A DNA stretch of 64,000 nucleotides, taken from an uncultured Algibacter sp. Its GTDB lineage: Bacteria; Bacteroidota; Bacteroidia; Flavobacteriales; Flavobacteriaceae. Positions within the stretch are counted from its first letter, which is position 1. Each line of letters opens with the position of its first letter. The DNA lies in contig NZ_CANLGU010000002.1 of the NCBI RefSeq assembly GCF_947490405.1, forward strand, positions 620,001-684,000, written 5' to 3'. The position numbers and the translations under genes are program-made. This document shows, in pieces, positions 44,334 to 51,889 of this stretch. The notes beneath the pieces were generated by a model that had not been told where the DNA came from, searched no databases, and worked only from the letters and a program-made list of their open reading frames with translations.

Positions 44334-45509
44334 TTAAGCAGAAGTAATCTCGTTATATACTTTGCTGTTTTCTATAATTTGATGGATGTCGTTATCATCA
44401 ACTTCCTTTTTCTTATCAGCAAAATCTAAGAAATTTGTGTAGATCTCGTCTAATTGAAGTTTTGTTAATTCATATCCAATATTCTTTGCTCTATAAGCTA
44501 ATGCAGCTCTTCCACTTCTTGCTGTTAATACAATGGCAGATTCTGTTACACCAACATCTTTAGGGTCTATAATTTCGTAAGTTTCACGATTTTTTATAAC
44601 ACCATCTTGATGGATTCCAGAACTATGTGCAAATGCATTAGCGCCAACAATAGCTTTATTTGGTTGTGTATAGATACCCATACTATCTGATACTAATTGG
44701 CTAATACCATATAACATTTCGGTTTGAATACCAGTATCCAGATTTAAATATGGGTGTTGTTTTAAAATCATTACTACTTCCTCCAAAGCGGTATTTCCAG
44801 CACGTTCTCCAATACCATTGATGGTACATTCAATTTGACGCGCGCCATTAATAACCCCTTCAATAGAGTTTGCAGTTGCTAATCCTAAATCGTTATGGCA
44901 ATGGCAAGATAAAATAGCTTTATCAATCCCTTTTACGTTTTCTTTTAAATATTTAATTTTTGCACCATATTCGTGAGGAAGACAATATCCAGTTGTGTCT
45001 GGTATGTTTAATACTGTTGCTCCAGCTTTTATAACTGCTTCGCAAACTCTGGCTAAATATGCATTGTCTGTTCTACCAGCATCTTCCGCATAAAACTCTA
45101 CATCTTCAACAAAAGATTTCGCATAACTCACAGCTTTAACTGCACGTTCTATAATAGCGTCTTGGGTCGATTTAAATTTGAATTTTATATGAGATTCTGA
45201 AGTGCCAATTCCAGTGTGTATTCTTGGGGTTTTAGCATGTTTTAATGCCTCTCCAGCTACTTTTATGTCGTTTTCAACCGAGCGAGTTAAACCGCAAACC
45301 GTAGCATGCTTTACTATTTTAGAAATTTCTTCAACTGATTTAAAATCACCAGGACTAGACACAGGAAAACCAGCTTCAATGATATCTACACCTAATAAGT
45401 CAAGCTGTTCAGCAATGACTAATTTTTGCTCAGTGTTCAATTTACAACCAGGGACTTGCTCACCATCTCTTAGCGTTGTATCAAAAATTTGGACTTTATT
45501 ATCAGACAT
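44334..45509 (-). CDS. leuA: 2-isopropylmalate synthase, short form
   Basis: Condenses 2-oxoisovalerate with acetyl-CoA, first committed step to leucine. 391 residues: HMGL-like barrel with [56 protein letters not shown] and a linker region [17 protein letters not shown]. The C-terminal LeuA allosteric dimer domain (about 130 residues in E. coli LeuA, 523 residues) is missing, so leucine feedback through that domain cannot occur. A citramalate or homocitrate synthase is a less likely reading, since leuB follows. Confidence 0.9.
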   Translation of the reverse strand: MSDNKVQIFDTTLRDGEQVPGCKLNTEQKLVIAEQLDLLGVDIIEAGFPVSSPGDFKSVEEISKIVKHATVCGLTRSVENDIKVAGEALKHAKTPRIHTGIGTSESHIKFKFKSTQDAIIERAVKAVSYAKSFVEDVEFYAEDAGRTDNAYLARVCEAVIKAGATVLNIPDTTGYCLPHEYGAKIKYLKENVKGIDKAILSCHCHNDLGLATANSIEGVINGARQIECTINGIGERAGNTALEEVVMILKQHPYLNLDTGIQTEMLYGISQLVSDSMGIYTQPNKAIVGANAFAHSSGIHQDGVIKNRETYEIIDPKDVGVTESAIVLTARSGRAALAYRAKNIGYELTKLQLDEIYTNFLDFADKKKEVDDNDIHQIIENSKVYNEITSA

Positions 45510-45652
45510 TTATTAAAATATATTTTCTTATTCCTATACGAATTTATATTTTGGTTTCGTAAAAGCTACTATTCATCTCATTTTTTTTACGATGTTTAAC
45601 CATGGTGTTAAAGGTTTAATTAATTGAAAATCAAGACAATGAGACTTATTTT

Positions 45653-47203
45653 GTGACTATGACAAAAGAGCAAAAAGATAATTTATTCATATTAATAAAA
45701 TCATTGTCTAAATCAGAAAAAAGACAATTCAAGCTTTATGTGGGTCGATTAGGTGTTAATGAGGAATCAAAATTTTTGAAACTCTTTAATATTCTTGACA
45801 AACTTTTGGTTTACAATGAAGCCGTAATCCTCAAAAAAGGCATTGTTAAGAAACAGCAACTTTCAAACCTTAAAGCACACTTATACAAGCAAATTTTAAT
45901 CAGTTTGCGTTTAAACCCTTCGCATCAAGATATCAGGATTCAAATTCGCGAGCAACTCGATTTTGCAACCATTTTGTACCATAAAGGGCTTTATAAACAA
46001 AGCTTAAAAATTCTTGATAAGGCCAAAAATTTGGCTATTTCAAATGAGGAGAAAAATGTTGCTTATGAAATTGTAGAGCTTGAAAAAATAATTGAATCTC
46101 AGTATATTACAAGAAGTATTAGTAATCGAGCTGATGAATTAACTATTCAAGCCAAAGCGTTGAGTTTACAAAATGTTTTGGCAAGCAAACTGTCTAATTT
46201 ATCACTACAATTATACGGCTTGTTTTTAAAAACAGGCTATGTCAAGAATGATGAGGAATATCAAATTATAGATAAGTATTATCACGATAGATTACCAAAA
46301 TACGATATCAATAAACTCGGTTTTCGAGAAAAATTGTGGTTATACAAAGCAAAACTGTGGTATAGCTTTTTAACCGTAGATTTTTTGTCTTGTTACAAAT
46401 TTGCTTCTAAATGGGTAGATTTATTTTACGAAAATCAAGACATGATAAAGCTAAATCCAGTCTTTTTCCTTCGTGGAAATCATTATTTGTTAGAAGCCTT
46501 GTTTTATTTAAGGCAGTATGATAAGTTTAAAGAAACCCTATCAAAATTCGAAGTGGTAACTCAAGAAAAATGGTTTCCTCTAGACGATAATACAGAGTCC
46601 TTAGCCTTTTTGTACATTTATAACAACAAGTTTAATTTACACTTTATTGAAGGTAGTTTTGAAAACGGTTTGCCATTAATAGAAGAGGTTTTAGAAAAAC
46701 TAAAAAATTACAAAAACCGTATAGATGAGCATCATATTATGGTGTTCTATTACAAAATGGCGAGTATGTATTTTGGTGCTGGTGATAGTCGAAAATGCAT
46801 CTACTACCTCGATAAAATAATAAGTAACAAATCATTGCAAATGCGCGAAGATTTGCTCTGTTTTTCTCGAATATTAAACCTGGTGGCACATTACGAGGCA
46901 GGTTTAGATTATAATTTAGACGTACTTATAAGAAGCACATACAAGTTCCTAATAAAAATGGAAGACTTATACGAAGTGCAAAAAGAATTCATTAAATTTT
47001 TACGTGGTTTGGGCGACATCTACCCGCACGAGGTAAAAGGTGAATTTAACAAGTTGCACAAAAAATTAAAAGAGTTTGAAAACGATCCCTACCAAAGTCG
47101 CGCATTTTTGTATCTAGACATCATTTCGTGGCTAGAATCTAAGATAGAAAACAGACCCATTGGCGATATTATTCGCGATAAATTTAAAGCAACAACCGTA
47201 TAA
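45653..47203 (+). CDS. helical-repeat protein of unknown function
   Basis: 516 residues with no signal peptide or enzyme motif. Predicted all-helical and TPR-like from repeated patterns such as ILYHKGLYKQSLKILDKAK, LLEALFYLRQYDKFKETLSKF and FYYKMASMYFGAGDSRKCIYYLDKI. The N-terminal LIKSLSKSEKRQFKLYVGR resembles a conserved flavobacterial hypothetical. It is divergent from leuA, sharing a 140-base intergenic region, with no partner genes. I do not assign a function. Confidence 0.75.
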   Translation: MTMTKEQKDNLFILIKSLSKSEKRQFKLYVGRLGVNEESKFLKLFNILDKLLVYNEAVILKKGIVKKQQLSNLKAHLYKQILISLRLNPSHQDIRIQIREQLDFATILYHKGLYKQSLKILDKAKNLAISNEEKNVAYEIVELEKIIESQYITRSISNRADELTIQAKALSLQNVLASKLSNLSLQLYGLFLKTGYVKNDEEYQIIDKYYHDRLPKYDINKLGFREKLWLYKAKLWYSFLTVDFLSCYKFASKWVDLFYENQDMIKLNPVFFLRGNHYLLEALFYLRQYDKFKETLSKFEVVTQEKWFPLDDNTESLAFLYIYNNKFNLHFIEGSFENGLPLIEEVLEKLKNYKNRIDEHHIMVFYYKMASMYFGAGDSRKCIYYLDKIISNKSLQMREDLLCFSRILNLVAHYEAGLDYNLDVLIRSTYKFLIKMEDLYEVQKEFIKFLRGLGDIYPHEVKGEFNKLHKKLKEFENDPYQSRAFLYLDIISWLESKIENRPIGDIIRDKFKATTV

Positions 47204-47209
47204 TTTTTT

Positions 47210-47306
47210 AGGGCGCAACCCACAAGGGGTCGGGCTTTCCGTTAATAGTTTTGGCTCGATGCACGCCTCGCCAAAAGCTGCCACTGCAATCCCTTGCGCG
47301 GGGCCT
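47210..47306 (-). repeat. structured dispersed repeat, copy D (inverted)
   Basis: The element on the minus strand. The closing stem is GCGCAA with TTGCGC in place of GCGTTA with TAACGC, so two base pairs changed on both sides at once. The 3' hairpin is ACCC-CTTGT-GGGT. The middle forms AGCTTTTGGC with GCCAAAACT. Confidence 0.8.
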
Positions 47307-47353
47307 GTTTGCTTGGGTTAGTACTTTTACTGTTGTAAAGTGGTTGTTTGTGG

Positions 47354-47491
47354 AGGTTCGTTTAACGGTTGCGTATATGGAAAGTTGCGTGTTTGTGTGC
47401 GAGGATTTTCCGAAGGAAAATCAGAAGCTAGCAAACAAATCAACTTACATTGATTAGGCACAAAATAGCAATTTTTTATATACAATGTTAC
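47354..47491. repeat. gene-end palindromic element (first of two long copies)
   Basis: Starts GGTTCGTTTAACGGTTGCG, contains the hairpin GATTTTCC-GAA-GGAAAATC (47404-47422) and ends GTATAT-complementary ATATACAATGTTACC. Shares its opening words with the elements at 8799 and 48606. It lies at the 3' end of the minus-strand gene that ends at 47492. Confidence 0.6.
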
Positions 47492-48088
47492 CTACAGTTT
47501 TTTATTTATTAATTCGCTCGTCACTATTTCATTTTCATCGTAGATTATATGCTTTATAATTCCAATTCCTAATTCAATATAGATAGTTATTTTATAATTT
47601 TCTATTTCGCCAGTATCTATGTCAATAGGGCTAATATCATATTGATGACAATGATGAATTTGATTATCAATCTTAATTTCAATGTTTTTAGAAACTAAAT
47701 TTATTCTATTCGTTTCTATATTAGGAATATTTGAATTCTCATTGAGGTCGTTTTGCTTAACAATTTCAGAGTATTCAAAAGGAGTAGTTTTAACCGAATT
47801 AGGGTGTTTTAAATATAATGAAGTTTGAATTAAATCTTTTTTTTCAAATTCCGCACAATGTTGTCCGTTTTCAGAATTTCGCAGATAAAACTCATCCCCA
47901 AATTCTCTTACCAAAAACCAAGTTTGTCCCATATAATTCAATGAGTCGATAACTTTGTTTATCACAGTCGTTTCTTTTGACCTAGAAGTTCCTTTGTCAA
48001 AAGTTGTTTGTCTATAAGTCCATTCATTATTGACTTTTAATGGAGTCAAATCTTTCAAGGTAGTTTCTTTAGTTGTGGTTGAGTTCAA
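47492..48088 (-). CDS. unknown protein, probably 5'-truncated
   Basis: 198 residues from a TTG at 48088. No ATG or GTG lies between it and an in-frame stop upstream, and the first internal ATG is about 50 codons in. No signal peptide, although the composition (VNNEWTYRQTTFDKG, WFLVREFGDEFYLRNSENGQHC) is like periplasmic lipoproteins of Bacteroidota, which normally have one. The promoter repeat begins only 20 bases upstream and its own left arm is broken at this junction. A truncated gene or pseudogene joined to a foreign promoter is likely. Function unknown. Confidence 0.5.
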   Translation of the reverse strand: MNSTTTKETTLKDLTPLKVNNEWTYRQTTFDKGTSRSKETTVINKVIDSLNYMGQTWFLVREFGDEFYLRNSENGQHCAEFEKKDLIQTSLYLKHPNSVKTTPFEYSEIVKQNDLNENSNIPNIETNRINLVSKNIEIKIDNQIHHCHQYDISPIDIDTGEIENYKITIYIELGIGIIKHIIYDENEIVTSELINKKL

Positions 48089-48107
48089 ATTGTAGGTAAT
48101 GGATTAC

Positions 48108-48364
48108 CGGATATGCGCCGTTCTTTAATGGCTTATATCCGCAGTTAAACGAAGGTAGCTGAAAATTTTTACAAAATCAAGTGTGTCATTCGCAGTTTTC
48201 TATAACTAGCTACTTGCAATTACTAAGAAAACAAAAATAGTATCCCAAAAAATTTGCAGATTAACTTTTCTATACGGTATTCATAATCCCTTGCGCGGGT
48301 GTGTTTAATTTAGTCTGTGTTTTTGAGGACTTAGAGTGGTTTATTTGAGGAGTTCGTTTAACGG
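48108..48364 (-). repeat. 257-bp promoter repeat, tandem unit 1
   Basis: Direct repeat of the next unit at exactly 257-base spacing. On the minus strand it carries TTGA-N19-TACCTTCG (-7 at 48150-48157), then GTTTAACTGCGGATATAAGCC. Its left arm (ATTACCGGATAT) differs from unit 2 where it meets the unknown gene. It also contains a truncated end of the structured repeat (CCCTTGCGCGGGTGT). Confidence 0.8.
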
Positions 48365-48408
48365 CGGATATGCGCCGTTCTTTAATGGCTTATATCCGCC
48401 GTTAAACG
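48355..48408. repeat. 54-bp palindrome with GTTTAAC/GTTAAAC ends
   Basis: Arms CGTTTAACGGCGGATAT (48355-48371) and ATATCCGCCGTTAAACG (48392-48408) are exact reverse complements, 17 bp, around a 20-base loop that can pair further (GCCGTT with AATGGC). The end boxes GTTTAAC and GTTAAAC fit the RYYYAAC and GTTRRRY boxes of integron attC sites. It could equally be the 5'-leader hairpin of the promoter repeat. Confidence 0.7.
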
Positions 48409-48621
48409 AAGGTAGCTGAAAATTTTTACAAAATCAAGTGCGTTATTCGCAGTTTTCTATAACTAGCTACTTGCAATTACTAAGAAAACAAAAATAGTAT
48501 CCCAAAAAATTTGCAGATTAACTTTTCTATACGGTATTCGTAATCCCTTGCGCAGGTGTATTTACTTGGGTTAGTGCTTTTGTGGACTTAGAGTTGTTTA
48601 TTTGAGGAGTTCGTTTAACGG
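48365..48621 (-). repeat. 257-bp promoter repeat, tandem unit 2
   Basis: Second unit of the tandem pair, about nine in ten bases identical to unit 1 by eye. Contains the same TACCTTCG promoter, the conserved block ending TATACGGTATT, a truncated structured-repeat end (CCCTTGCGCAGGTGT) and GAGGAGTTCGTTTAACGG. Confidence 0.8.
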
Positions 48622-48750
48622 TCTAGGCTATGAGTAGTTGCGTGGTTTAGCACTTAACTTTACAAGTACACACCAAACTGAAAATCCGCGAGGATTTTCA
48701 GAAGTAGGCGAGAACAAGCAATTACTTATAGCCATTGTTGTAAGTAGTGT
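48606..48750. repeat. gene-end palindromic element (second long copy)
   Basis: GGCTATGAGTAGTTGC (48626-48641) pairs along 16 bases with GCAATTACTTATAGCC (48718-48733), with G-U pairs only on the plus strand. Inside is a perfect hairpin CTGAAAATCC-GCGA-GGATTTTCAG (48678-48701). It starts with the GTTTAAC box and lies at the 3' end of the gene ending at 48758. Confidence 0.7.
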
Positions 48751-48757
48751 TTTTTTA

Positions 48758-49219
48758 TTAAATACTCAAAATAAAGTCTAACATTTTGGCTCGACCAACG
48801 TTTGTATGCGAAGCACTATATAAAACTTTCATATCTGAATCTCTAACAATAATAGTTGTGTTTCTGTCATCGTGGTCTGCCGAACGATTCCAAAAAAAGT
48901 ATAAAGTGTCACTATTCATTTTGGTTTTCCCCTTTTTGTAATCTTTCTTTTCAACGATAAAAATTGATTGTTTTAAAGCATTTCGAATATCTTTTTCATT
49001 TGCCTTTTTTGCCCAACCCTCTACACTTAAAACAATTTTTTTGTATTTAGTTAAATCAGTTTCCAAAGGAATATTTATTATTGAAGATTCAGGTTTCAAT
49101 ACCAAATCTCTTTGTTTGGTAATGTTCACATTTGTTTTTACTGCTTGACCTTGAACTTGCTGAGAATAAGATTTAAAGCAAAAGGTAAGAAACAATGAGA
49201 CGATGATAATTTTTTTCAT
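48758..49219 (-). CDS. small secreted protein of unknown function
   Basis: 153 residues with a signal peptide (about 1-19, ending SYSQ). The mature part, including LTKYKKIVLSVEGWAKKANEKDIRNA and NTTIIVRDSDMKVLYSASHTN, resembles no family I can name. It starts 2 bases after the stop of the coiled-coil membrane gene, so the two form a small operon. Flanked by the promoter repeat upstream of the pair and a gene-end hairpin downstream. Confidence 0.7.
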   Translation of the reverse strand: MKKIIIVSLFLTFCFKSYSQQVQGQAVKTNVNITKQRDLVLKPESSIINIPLETDLTKYKKIVLSVEGWAKKANEKDIRNALKQSIFIVEKKDYKKGKTKMNSDTLYFFWNRSADHDDRNTTIIVRDSDMKVLYSASHTNVGRAKMLDFILSI

Positions 49220-49221
49220 TT

Positions 49222-49986
49222 TTATTTTGTTTTGATGGTATCTGTTTTTTTAGTTGATTGTTCTTTCAAGTTATTTTTGAGTTCAGAATTTTCTTTTTCC
49301 AATATAATTATTTTGTCCTCTAAATTTTGGTTTGAATTTTCGATGTTGTTTAACTTTTCTCGTAATTCAAATTCGTCATCCATATTTGATTTTTCTTGGA
49401 TTAATGTTCCAAAATAAAAAGCAAAACCAATAATTGCGAAAATTGAACCAAAAAGTGCAACAACTTGTCCAATAGGAAGATTTTTTAAAAGTCCGAAAAG
49501 TTTATTTATCGTGATTTCTGACAATTGTACTGTATTTTCTTTGAGGTTTATTACTTCTTTGTTTTTGTCATTTAGTTCTGATAGAATTTGGTTTCTATCT
49601 TCTAAAATTACGTTCGCACTCGAAATGGCTTCTGAAAGTTGTTTTTTTAACCCTCGATTTTGATTTTCAAAGTATTTCTCATTTTCTTCGTGTTGAATAT
49701 TTTGAATTTCGGAATACTCTTTAATTTGTTCTATATATGATTCTAAATATTGATTTGCTTGTTTTTTTCCTTTTTCAAGTACTTCATATTTCACATCAGA
49801 AAATGGGGTGTCAAAATTAATTTGACTTATTTGTAGCCACTTTGTATCAAAACCATCAAATATTTCTCTTAAATCATTTTCCGTTTTTCCTTTCCAGACT
49901 TTGGGTTCAAAGTCAAACGTTCCGATTTCAGATTTTCTTTTTTTTAAAATTTCAATTGCTTTATCTGTTGGTATTTTTAATTGCAT
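49222..49986 (-). CDS. coiled-coil membrane protein of unknown function
   Basis: 254 residues. An N-terminal polar part (about 1-65) precedes a long coiled coil (about 70-155, heptad-like with EIQNIQHEENEKYFENQNRGL), one transmembrane helix at about 170-195 (GQVVALFGSIFAIIGFAFYFG) and a second coiled coil (about 205-245, NIENSNQNLEDKIIILEKEN). No catalytic motif. First gene of a two-gene unit, with the promoter repeat 45 bases upstream. The topology suggests a membrane-anchored sensor or scaffold, but that is a guess. Confidence 0.7.
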   Translation of the reverse strand: MQLKIPTDKAIEILKKRKSEIGTFDFEPKVWKGKTENDLREIFDGFDTKWLQISQINFDTPFSDVKYEVLEKGKKQANQYLESYIEQIKEYSEIQNIQHEENEKYFENQNRGLKKQLSEAISSANVILEDRNQILSELNDKNKEVINLKENTVQLSEITINKLFGLLKNLPIGQVVALFGSIFAIIGFAFYFGTLIQEKSNMDDEFELREKLNNIENSNQNLEDKIIILEKENSELKNNLKEQSTKKTDTIKTK

Positions 49987-50031
49987 ATAGAAATTATCTT
50001 GGTTTGGTCAACATTACTTACAACGAATTAA

Positions 50032-50205
50032 CGGATATGTGCCGTTGGAATGGCTTATATCCGCCGTTAAACGAAGGTAGCTGAAAATTTTTACAAAATC
50101 AAGTGTGTCATTCGCAGTTTTCTATAACTAGCAACTTGCAATTACTAAGAAAACAAAAATAGTATCCCAAAAAATTTGCAGATTAACTTTTCTATACGAT
50201 ATTTG
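50032..50205 (-). repeat. promoter repeat, third copy (~174 bp)
   Basis: Matches the promoter half of the 257-bp units up to TCTATACGATATT. Minus-strand -7 box TACCTTCG at 50072-50079 drives the gene at 49986. Hairpin arms ATATCCGCCGTTAAACG and ATTAACGGATAT flank a shortened loop. Its far end abuts the leader of the metY transcript. Confidence 0.75.
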
Positions 50206-50233
50206 CAGTCATAAAGTTCAAACACTTATTGAA

Positions 50234-50358
50234 ATGTTATCAAGAAAGGTGGAGGGATTAGACCCCGTGAAGCCTTAGCAACCCTTTAAACTTATTAAAG
50301 AAGGTGCTAAATTCTACTTAAACACCGATTCATTTATCGGCGTTTGGATAGATAACCC
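50234..50358 (+). promoter_or_regulatory. SAM-I (S-box) riboswitch upstream of metY
   Basis: The S-box core is plain: GTTATCAAGAAAGGTGGAGG, GATTAGACCCCGTGAAGCC, TTAGCAACC, AAGGTGCTAAATTC, and closing GATAAC. P1 pairs GTTATC (50236-50241) with GATAAC (50351-50356). It would turn off metY and the genes after it when SAM is high. Confidence 0.95.
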
Positions 50359-50363
50359 CAAAG

Positions 50364-50386
50364 AAATTACTTTTTGTAATTTTAAT
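50364..50386 (+). terminator. possible SAM-I expression-platform hairpin
   Basis: AAATTAC and GTAATTT pair around a T-rich loop just after P1 of the riboswitch, followed by T residues. The stem is short and AU-only apart from one pair, so this is tentative. Confidence 0.35.
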
Positions 50387-50462
50387 AATTCTTTATAACA
50401 TTTTTCTATTAAGTCAAAAAAGTACTCTGAAATGCTTTTGCATTGAAGTTTCGATTGAATTT

Positions 50463-50487
50463 GTCATTCTCGCGAACGCGGGAATCT
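50463..50487. repeat. short CATTCTCGCG...CGCGGGAAT palindrome
   Basis: Member of the CATTCCYGCG family lying about 30 bases before metY. Confidence 0.55.
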
Positions 50488-50516
50488 TTAAGTTTAACTA
50501 AATAAGATATAGAAAA

Positions 50517-51791
50517 ATGAGCGATCAAAAATTAGCAACAAACGCATTACACGCAGGTCATGATGTAACAGCAAACGGAGGAGCAAGAGCAGTTCCTATT
50601 TACCAAACTACATCGTATGTATTTAACAATTCAGACCACGCAGCAAACCTTTTCTCTTTACAAGAATTAGGGTTTATTTACACACGTTTAAACAACCCAA
50701 CCAACCAAATTTTACAAGAGCGTTTAGCAGCTGTAGAAGGTGGTATTGGTGCCGTAGTTTTTGCTTCAGGAACAGCAGCTATTGCCACAGGGTTATTAAC
50801 ATTATTAAAGGCAGGTGACCATGTTGTGGCGTCAAGTAGTTTATACGGTGGTACGTATAATTTATTAAGTGTTACGCTTCCAAGATTGGGTATTACAACA
50901 ACATTTGTGGATGCTTCAAACCCTGATAATTTCAAAGATGCTGTGCAAGATAATACTAGAGCATTTTTTGTGGAGTCTTTAGGGAATCCAAAACTTGATG
51001 TTTTAGATTTAGAAGCTATTGCTGCACATTCTAAAGCGGCAGAAGTGCCTTTTATTGTTGATAATACGGTGGCAACACCAGCATTATTAAATCCAATTAA
51101 ACACGGGGCAAACATTGTTATACACTCATTAACTAAATATATTGGCGGACAAGGCACATCTTTAGGCGGCGCCATTATTGACGCTGGTACTTTCAATTGG
51201 GCAAACGGGAAATTCCCAGAATTTACTGAGCCATCTGCGGGTTACCACGGTTTAAAATACCATGAAGTTTTAGGTGCAGCATCTTACACATTCAAATTAA
51301 TTTTAGAAGGTTTAAGAGATTTTGGTGGCGCTATGAGTCCAACAAATGCATTCAACATCATTCAAGGGTTAGAAACATTACCAGTTAGAATTAAGCAACA
51401 CAGTGAAAACGCTTTAGAATTGGCAAAATGGTTAGAAGCACAAGACGAAGTGGCTTGGGTAAATTATCCTGGGTTAGAGAGTAGTAAATACAATGCTTTG
51501 GCTAAGAAATATTTACCAAACGGACAAAGTGGTATTGTAACCTTTGGACATAAAGGTGGATTCGATGCTGCTAAAACCATTGCAGATGAAACTCAAATAT
51601 TCTCTTTATTAGCCAATATTGGAGATACTAAATCATTGATTATTCACCCATCAAGTACCACACACCAACAATTGGATGAAGCAGAACAAGCTTCGGCAGG
51701 TGTGTCTACAGACTTAATACGTTTGTCTGTTGGTATTGAAGATATTGAAGATTTAAAAGCCGATTTAAAACAAGCATTTGCTAAGATATAA
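50517..51791 (+). CDS. metY: O-acetylhomoserine sulfhydrylase (MetY)
   Basis: PLP enzyme that makes homocysteine from O-acetylhomoserine and sulfide. 424 residues, the longer MetY subtype within the Cys/Met metabolism family. Motifs: QTTSYVFNNSDHAANLF, FIYTRLNNPTNQILQERLA, the PLP lysine in HSLTKYIGGQGTSLGG and SLLANIGDTKSLIIHPSSTTH. The insertion after the lysine (GKFPEFTEPSAGYHGLKYHEV) marks MetY as distinct from MetZ/MetB. Directly under the SAM-I riboswitch; followed by a terminator hairpin and the MetX fusion gene. Confidence 0.94.
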   Translation: MSDQKLATNALHAGHDVTANGGARAVPIYQTTSYVFNNSDHAANLFSLQELGFIYTRLNNPTNQILQERLAAVEGGIGAVVFASGTAAIATGLLTLLKAGDHVVASSSLYGGTYNLLSVTLPRLGITTTFVDASNPDNFKDAVQDNTRAFFVESLGNPKLDVLDLEAIAAHSKAAEVPFIVDNTVATPALLNPIKHGANIVIHSLTKYIGGQGTSLGGAIIDAGTFNWANGKFPEFTEPSAGYHGLKYHEVLGAASYTFKLILEGLRDFGGAMSPTNAFNIIQGLETLPVRIKQHSENALELAKWLEAQDEVAWVNYPGLESSKYNALAKKYLPNGQSGIVTFGHKGGFDAAKTIADETQIFSLLANIGDTKSLIIHPSSTTHQQLDEAEQASAGVSTDLIRLSVGIEDIEDLKADLKQAFAKI

Positions 51792-51803
51792 TTGATTGAA
51801 ACA

Positions 51804-51836
51804 AGACCTGTCAGGTTTTTAAAACCTGACAGGTTT
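51804..51836 (+). terminator. CCTGTCAGG hairpin terminator after metY
   Basis: ACCTGTCAGGTTTT and its reverse complement around one T (51806-51834). Nearly identical to the hairpin at 28134. The T run after it is short, so partial readthrough into the next gene is possible. Confidence 0.7.
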
Positions 51837-51854
51837 AAAAATAACACGAGTTAG

Positions 51855-51889
51855 TATTCCTCTCTTTCGGGGAGGTTAGGAGGGGCTTT
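51855..51889 (+). repeat. CCTCTC...GGGGAGGTTAGGAGGGG repeat abutting a start codon
   Basis: Palindrome followed by TTAGGAGGGGCTTT, ending on the base before the ATG at 51890. AGGAGG is placed 6 bases before that ATG, so the repeat gives this gene a Shine-Dalgarno-like site. Confidence 0.6.

Larger units (their letters stand above)
48089..48757. other. repeat-filled spacer between unknown genes
   Basis: These 669 bases are almost wholly repeats: two tandem 257-bp promoter-bearing units (48108-48364, 48365-48621) and one gene-end hairpin element (48606-48750). No reading frame in it looks real. Confidence 0.75.
49987..50516. other. promoter repeat and SAM-I riboswitch region
   Basis: 530 bases between the divergent unknown gene and metY. 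From left: third promoter repeat (50032-50205), SAM-I riboswitch (50234-50358), a weak hairpin, and a CATTCTCGCG palindrome just before metY. Confidence 0.8.

Noticed and set aside
45540-45605. Possible leader peptide ahead of leuA (minus strand, MVKHRKKNEMNSSFYETKI)
   Set aside because: No leucine codons and no following terminator hairpin.
47251-47457. 68-codon plus-strand open frame
   Set aside because: It lies entirely in the structured repeat copy D and the gene-end palindrome; cysteine- and tryptophan-rich composition is a by-product of repeat DNA.
48108-48621. Tandem 257-bp units considered as a CRISPR array
   Set aside because: Only two long units without short constant repeats or unique spacers, and no cas genes.
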